This document shows positions 7,697 through 10,854 of a DNA stretch of 10,854 nucleotides, one piece after another. Origin of the DNA: Colimorpha sp045591485 (GTDB lineage: Bacteria; Bacteroidota; Bacteroidia; Bacteroidales; P3); assembly GCA_045591485.1 (NCBI GenBank), contig JAZNSV010000162.1, positions 1 to 10,854 on the forward strand. Direction: 5' to 3'. Each line of letters starts with the position of its first letter. The stretch's first letter is position 1. The notes beneath the pieces are model-generated. The model saw only the letters and a program-made list of their open reading frames with translations, had not been told where the DNA came from and searched no databases. The position numbers and the translations under genes are program-made.

Positions 7697-9976
7697 ATGA
7701 AAGCATTCCGTAAATTGGTAATTATACTGGTGGTTGTGATGCTGGGCGGCGTTGCCCAGGCCCAGGAGGAGCGCGTGGCTCCTACACGACCTGCAACTTC
7801 CCAAAACGTTCCCGAAGTTGCCGACACCACAGTTGTTGATTCGGCAGTCGTCGACACCCTTGTCGAAAAGCCCCTGACGGTGCGCCTGCTTGTACGCGCC
7901 TATGGCGACAGCATCGTGCTCCGTTGGGCCACCGAGGATGCTGGCCTCTGGCTCACCGCCAAAGACTATGGCTGGATGATTTACCGCGCGGCCGCCTCCG
8001 ACCCCGACAGCGCCTTCTCTGTCAATAAGTATGGCGATACCATCCCATACCGCGCCATCAAGGGCGGTCCGCTGAAACCACTCTCCCTCGAAGAGATGCA
8101 GCGGCGCTTCGACTCCACCAACTTCTATGCCGGCGTGGCGGCACAGGCTCTCTACGGCGAGTTCCAGTACAATGTCAACGAGCAGGAGACGAAGGCCAAT
8201 GCCGACTTCCTGACCCTTGCCGCCAAGCAGTATCAGGAGCAGACGCAGCGACACTTCATGGCTATGCTTGCCGCCGAATGCGACCCGCAGGTGGCCTCGG
8301 CGCTGGCTCTTCGTTTCGTCGACCGCGACGTTGTGCCGGGTGAGTTCTACGAGTATATAGTGCAGGCCATGACACCCCCTGAATTGATTGAGGTTATTGA
8401 CCCTGAGGCCTTGGTATACAACAAACCCTTCGAGCGCCAGGAGGATGAGATGATGCCCGAGGTCAGCGTCACCCAGATCGACCAGACCCGCGTGATTGTC
8501 CGTTGGGACAAGAACCGCCTCTCGGGCTACTACCTCGACCGCCGCGACAACATCAACTCGTCGTGGACCTGCATCAACCCCGACGCCCCCATCTGGCCCA
8601 TGCTGCCCGACTCCGCCACCCGCGCTGTCTATGGCGACAGCATAGCCGAGTGGATGGAGCATGAGGTGCTCTTCTTCGACTCGCTCGAACTGGGCCGCAC
8701 CTACACCTACCGTGTGCGCGCCTTCGACGCTTTCGGCGTGAACCTCGCCCCCCGCGAGGCCGAGCCGTTCGCTCTCGTCGACTTCGTGCCGCCGCAGCCG
8801 CCCTATGTCGGCGAGATTATTCCCATCGACAACCGCATCTGCCCCATCCGCTGGCTCCAACCTGGCCCCACAGGCGACATCTCGGGCTACATGATCATGT
8901 TCTCCACCACACTCGAAGGACCCTGGAAGAACGTCTCGGGCCTGCTGCCCAAGGACGCCAACAGCTACACCGACAGCAATGCCTACGAGCGCGGACGCGG
9001 CTACTACCGCGTCTTCGTGGCCGACACTTCGGGCAATGTCAACTTCTCGGGCTCGATGCTCAACAACATCGAGGACATCACCCCGCCGGCTGCGCCCACG
9101 GGCCTCGGCGCTTTGGCCGACGACTCGACGGGCCTTGTGCTGCTGTGGTGGAACCCCAACACCGACGCCGACCTGCTGGCCTACAAGGTATACTTCGCCA
9201 ACCAGCGCGACCACGAGTTCATCGAGCTCACCCCGGGCTACATCCGGGACACCTTCTTCTTCGACTCCGTCGACATCTCGATGCTCGCGCGCGACTGCTT
9301 CTACTACGTCATCGCCGTCGACAACAACCACAACTACTCGAAGCCGAGCGACACCCTGCGTGAGCTTCTGCCCGACCTGCTGCCGCCGGGTGTCTGCGTG
9401 CTCGACGGTGTGAGCCAGGACAACGACACGGTGACCATACGCTGGCGCGGATCGGTCAGTGTCGACGTGGCAGGCTATTACATCTACCGCAAGCCACGCC
9501 CGGCTGTCAACTGGGAGTGTGTGCCCCTGCTGCCCCCCACGGCAGTGGATGCCAAGGGAATCCTGACCTTCGGCGACCGTCCTGCACCGTCGGTGCATCC
9601 CTATTCCTACTGCGTCGAGGTGCGCGATTCGGCTGCCAACAGCAGCGGTATGGCCGGCTACGCCGTGGTGCAGATCGACGAGAACCCCGAAGTGGCTGTC
9701 ACCATCAACCTGAAGGCCAAATACGACAGCAAACGCAACAAGACCGAACTGACGTGGAAACACGACTACGATGGCAAGAAGGAGTATTATGGCGTTGTGT
9801 ATCGCGAAGACGGCAACGGCCAGTTTGTCGACATCGGCACCTTCACACACAAGGAATCCAAGTTCACAGACACCACGGCTCCGGCCGACAGCCGATGCAG
9901 CTACTACGTGCAGCTGAAGCTGGGTCGTGGACGCTACTCCAGCATCTCGAACACCGTAAGCGTGAAGACGAAGTGA
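7697..9976 (+). CDS. Secreted multi-module fibronectin type III protein (759 aa)
   Basis: The protein is exported by Sec. MKAFRK, a hydrophobic core and a signal peptidase I site AQA|QE give cleavage after residue 22; there is no lipobox cysteine. A Val/Asp/Thr-rich linker (about 40-58) leads to roughly six Fn3-like modules: 60-225, 253-360, 364-460, 462-560, 562-660 and 668-757. Hallmarks are the (V/I)xx(R)W strands, GYY(L/I)YR-type strands, YxYxVxAxD strands and proline linkers such as VPPQPP and TPPAAP. The first module is unusual: it carries a helical insertion (about 125-205) with QALYGEF near 150 and ends GEFYEYIVQA. From memory this arrangement recurs in Bacteroidota Fn3 proteins next to giant proteins. 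No enzyme domain, membrane anchor or type IX sorting domain is present, and the C-terminus ends on an Fn3 strand. It probably acts as an extracellular or periplasmic binding partner of the upstream product. The ATG is fixed by the signal peptide. Confidence 0.88.
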   Translation: MKAFRKLVIILVVVMLGGVAQAQEERVAPTRPATSQNVPEVADTTVVDSAVVDTLVEKPLTVRLLVRAYGDSIVLRWATEDAGLWLTAKDYGWMIYRAAASDPDSAFSVNKYGDTIPYRAIKGGPLKPLSLEEMQRRFDSTNFYAGVAAQALYGEFQYNVNEQETKANADFLTLAAKQYQEQTQRHFMAMLAAECDPQVASALALRFVDRDVVPGEFYEYIVQAMTPPELIEVIDPEALVYNKPFERQEDEMMPEVSVTQIDQTRVIVRWDKNRLSGYYLDRRDNINSSWTCINPDAPIWPMLPDSATRAVYGDSIAEWMEHEVLFFDSLELGRTYTYRVRAFDAFGVNLAPREAEPFALVDFVPPQPPYVGEIIPIDNRICPIRWLQPGPTGDISGYMIMFSTTLEGPWKNVSGLLPKDANSYTDSNAYERGRGYYRVFVADTSGNVNFSGSMLNNIEDITPPAAPTGLGALADDSTGLVLLWWNPNTDADLLAYKVYFANQRDHEFIELTPGYIRDTFFFDSVDISMLARDCFYYVIAVDNNHNYSKPSDTLRELLPDLLPPGVCVLDGVSQDNDTVTIRWRGSVSVDVAGYYIYRKPRPAVNWECVPLLPPTAVDAKGILTFGDRPAPSVHPYSYCVEVRDSAANSSGMAGYAVVQIDENPEVAVTINLKAKYDSKRNKTELTWKHDYDGKKEYYGVVYREDGNGQFVDIGTFTHKESKFTDTTAPADSRCSYYVQLKLGRGRYSSISNTVSVKTK

Positions 9977-9990
9977 GTTGTTAGTTATTA

Positions 9991-10057
9991 GTGAAAAGTG
10001 GGAATTAGTGGTTGCCCACTGGCCGCAACCGACTGATTTCCACTTTTCATTTTTTTT
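9991..10057 (+). terminator. Rho-independent terminator after the Fn3 gene
   Basis: The outer stem TGAAAAGTGG (9992-10001) pairs perfectly with CCACTTTTCA (10040-10049). Inside it, GGTTGC (10010-10015) pairs with GCAACC (10025-10030) around a 9-base loop, extended by AGT/ACT with one bulged G. Eight T residues follow at 10050-10057. The hairpin begins 15 bases after the TGA stop, so it most likely terminates the two-gene transcript. Confidence 0.8.
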
Positions 10058-10127
10058 ATAGTTTTGTCCATCATATTGCGGCGCCGTTGCCTTCTTCCCA
10101 CCTCCAAACGGCCCGCTGGCCCCGAAT
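10058..10127. other. Gene-free spacer between terminator and repeat mosaic
   Basis: These 70 bases follow the terminator. I see no coding signature, promoter pair or repeat, only an isolated GGCGCC palindrome. The whole stretch from 9977 to 10854 is gene-free; the following entries describe what it contains. Confidence 0.5.
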
Positions 10128-10250
10128 CAGCCGCGTTAGCGGCGGCACATCATTAGCCGTGGGCGCGAGCCCGCGAACGTGCGACACACACCAACGCCAT
10201 CCGAGCCCCGTAGCGGCGACACCCAACACCCATTTTTTTTGTGCCGCCCC
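10128..10250. repeat. Repeat module A, copy 1 (123 bp)
   Basis: It begins CAGCCGCGTTAGCGGCG and ends in a run of eight T residues followed by GTGCCGCCCC. The second copy is at 10301-10424; I count about eight substitutions and one indel by eye, roughly 93 percent identity. Internal hairpins are GCCGC-GTTA-GCGGC (10130-10143) and CGTGGGC-GCGA-GCCCGCG (10158-10175, one G-U pair). Open frames across it lack protein-like composition, so it is treated as intergenic repeat DNA. Confidence 0.85.
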
Positions 10251-10288
10251 AGAAATGCAGACGCGGCACGCCGCGTCTCTACAGGCGC
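10251..10288. repeat. Repeat module B, copy 1 (38 bp, near-perfect palindrome)
   Basis: This 38-bp sequence recurs exactly at 10550-10587. Its core AGACGCGGC (10259-10267) and GCCGCGTCT (10270-10278) form a 9-bp perfect stem with only AC between the arms. GAAATGC precedes the core and CTACAGGCGC follows it. It resembles short REP-like intergenic palindromes. It sits directly after module A copy 1. Confidence 0.85.
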
Positions 10289-10300
10289 GAAATCATTAAA

Positions 10301-10424
10301 CAGCCGCGTTAGCGGCGACACATGGTTAGCCGTGGGCGCAAGCCCACGCACGTGCGACACACACCAACGCCATCCGAGCCCCGTAGGGGCGGCACCCAAC
10401 ACCCATCTTTTTTTGTGCCGCCCC
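10301..10424. repeat. Repeat module A, copy 2 (124 bp)
   Basis: This is the second copy of the 123-bp module, offset by 173 bp. Base changes have perfected some hairpins: CGTGGGC-GCAA-GCCCACG (10331-10348) has a fully paired stem, and GGGGCGGCAC (10386-10395) pairs exactly with GTGCCGCCCC (10415-10424) around a 19-base loop containing seven T residues. The matching pair in copy 1 is imperfect. Confidence 0.85.
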
Positions 10425-10508
10425 CATGGGGGCTCTATACCGGCGAGCGTGGCCGTCCTCACCGTGGGCTCGCGCCCACGGCTACATTCGTGCCGCCCCC
10501 AAGGGGGC
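10420..10508. repeat. Cluster of three GC-rich hairpins
   Basis: GCCCCCATGGGGGC (10420-10433) is a perfect 14-bp palindrome. CCGTGGGC-TCGC-GCCCACGG (10462-10481) is an 8-bp stem that reads as the reverse complement of the hairpin inside module A. GCCCCC-AA-GGGGGC (10495-10508) is a variant of the first palindrome; both follow GTGCC. No run of T residues follows them, so they look like interspersed palindromic repeats rather than terminators. Confidence 0.75.
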
Positions 10509-10509
10509 T

Positions 10510-10548
10510 AATTTATGAAAATTTGTGTTTAATTCATGGCAATTCATG
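10510..10548. repeat. Repeat module C, copy 1 (39 bp, AT-rich)
   Basis: It starts AATTTATGAAAATTTGTG and ends GGCAATTCATG. It recurs with two substitutions at 10593-10631. Its AT-rich composition contrasts with the GC-rich modules beside it. I see no stem or protein signature. Confidence 0.8.
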
Positions 10549-10549
10549 T

Positions 10550-10587
10550 AGAAATGCAGACGCGGCACGCCGCGTCTCTACAGGCGC
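10550..10587. repeat. Repeat module B, copy 2 (38 bp, near-perfect palindrome)
   Basis: This is an exact copy of 10251-10288, here placed between the two copies of module C rather than after module A. That order suggests that B is an independently inserted unit. The 9-bp stem arms are 10558-10566 and 10569-10577. Confidence 0.85.
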
Positions 10588-10592
10588 TGATA

Positions 10593-10631
10593 AATTTATG
10601 AAAATTTGTGTTAAATTCGTGGCAATTCATG
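10593..10631. repeat. Repeat module C, copy 2 (39 bp, AT-rich)
   Basis: This second copy of the AT-rich module differs from 10510-10548 at two positions. The two copies flank module B copy 2 in direct orientation, as a large target duplication or a small tandem duplication would. Confidence 0.8.
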
Positions 10632-10740
10632 CTCTAAAATACAAAAAATGCGCCGGCAATCGCTTGATGTTCTGTCGATTAGCGCTAAAAATAGCCCAAA
10701 TGTCGCTGTATTACGCACTAAATCAATGTCATATAGTGTA
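10632..10740. other. AT-rich gene-free stretch before the terminal inverted repeat
   Basis: Apart from the 10-bp palindrome TTAGCGCTAA (10679-10688), I see no structure. A 66-codon frame starting at 10648 runs into the inverted repeat and has no recognisable protein content, so it is not called. The stretch may belong to the same element as the 113-bp hairpin that follows. Confidence 0.45.
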
Positions 10741-10853
10741 CCCCTTCACCCGTTGTACGATACTTCAACGATATATGTACGATATTTGTACGTTTGGCAA
10801 TCGTACAAGTATCGTTCATGTATCGTACATGTATCGTACAACGGGTGAAGGGG
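10741..10853. repeat. 113-bp symmetrical inverted repeat built of eight 11-bp units
   Basis: The outer 23 bases (10741-10763, CCCCTTCACCCG then TTGTACGATAC) are perfectly complementary to 10831-10853. Inside, four 11-bp units (starting 10753, 10764, 10775 and 10786; consensus WTGTACGATAY) face four inverted units (starting 10798, 10809, 10820 and 10831) around a single central base, 10797. Overall about 49 of 56 arm positions pair. The window ends one base later, so the right flank is unknown. It could be a miniature inverted-repeat element, a protein-binding array or a recombination site; nothing here decides between these. Confidence 0.85.
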
Positions 10854-10854
10854 G

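Noticed and set aside
7667..9850. A 727-codon open frame on the minus strand opposite the Fn3 gene
   Set aside because: The plus-strand frame has a signal peptide, Fn3 modules and a terminator. The antisense frame gives Val/Gly/His-rich sequence without domains. It is explained by the GAC/GCC/ATC-rich codon use of the real gene, whose complement rarely makes stops.
10228..10250. Run of eight T residues as a terminator
   Set aside because: The T run lies in the loop between GGCG and GCCGCC arms of a repeat module rather than after a stem, and no gene ends just upstream.
10012..10511. Open frames of 95 to 110 codons across the repeat mosaic, on both strands
   Set aside because: They read through duplicated palindromic modules and a terminator, and the translations repeat themselves because the DNA does. 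No ribosome site or protein signature is seen.
10128..10631. Possible CRISPR array
   Set aside because: There are three different repeat types with only two copies each and no regular spacers of uniform length, and no cas gene is in view.
10648..10848. A 66-codon open frame at the right edge
   Set aside because: Its second half is the 11-bp repeat array read as protein (Tyr/Val/Ser-rich), and its first half shows no known motif.

Overview
The window reads as chromosomal DNA from a member of the Bacteroidota, probably Bacteroidales. The evidence is an IS30-type transposase tail of the kind common in that group, an A-rich leader without a Shine-Dalgarno sequence before a secreted protein, a very large surface-type protein paired with a fibronectin type III (Fn3) protein, and gene-free DNA packed with short palindromic repeats. 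The taxon is inferred from style, not from a marker gene. Every supported gene is on the + strand.

Layout. (1) Positions 1 to about 174 are the 3' end of an IS30-family insertion sequence: the last 52 codons of its transposase and a short non-coding end. (2) About 175-7659 is one uninterrupted reading frame for a giant protein of roughly 2,490 residues after the IS. Its N-terminus is missing. The first recognisable host sequence is the second half of an Fn3-like fold, so the insertion appears to lie inside the gene. (3) After a 37-base A-rich spacer, 7697-9976 encodes a secreted 759-residue protein of about six Fn3-like modules, the first with a helical insertion. (4) A two-tier hairpin followed by eight T residues (9991-10057) ends the unit. 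(5) From 10058 to 10854 I see no gene. It holds a mosaic of duplicated modules and hairpins (10128-10631) and then an AT-rich stretch ending in a symmetrical 113-bp inverted repeat made of eight 11-bp units.

The giant protein and the Fn3 protein look like a two-gene operon for exported, probably cell-surface or extracellular, partners. From memory, both resemble families that recur together in Bacteroidota; their function is unknown to me and I could not run a search. No catalytic motif, type IX sorting domain or lipobox is visible in either. The IS insertion suggests that this copy may be inactive or shortened at its 5' end, although everything downstream of the IS remains open, with no frameshift.

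The items most worth following up are the IS-gene junction, the two-gene system itself, the first module of the Fn3 protein, and the 113-bp hairpin with 11-bp periodicity at the right edge.
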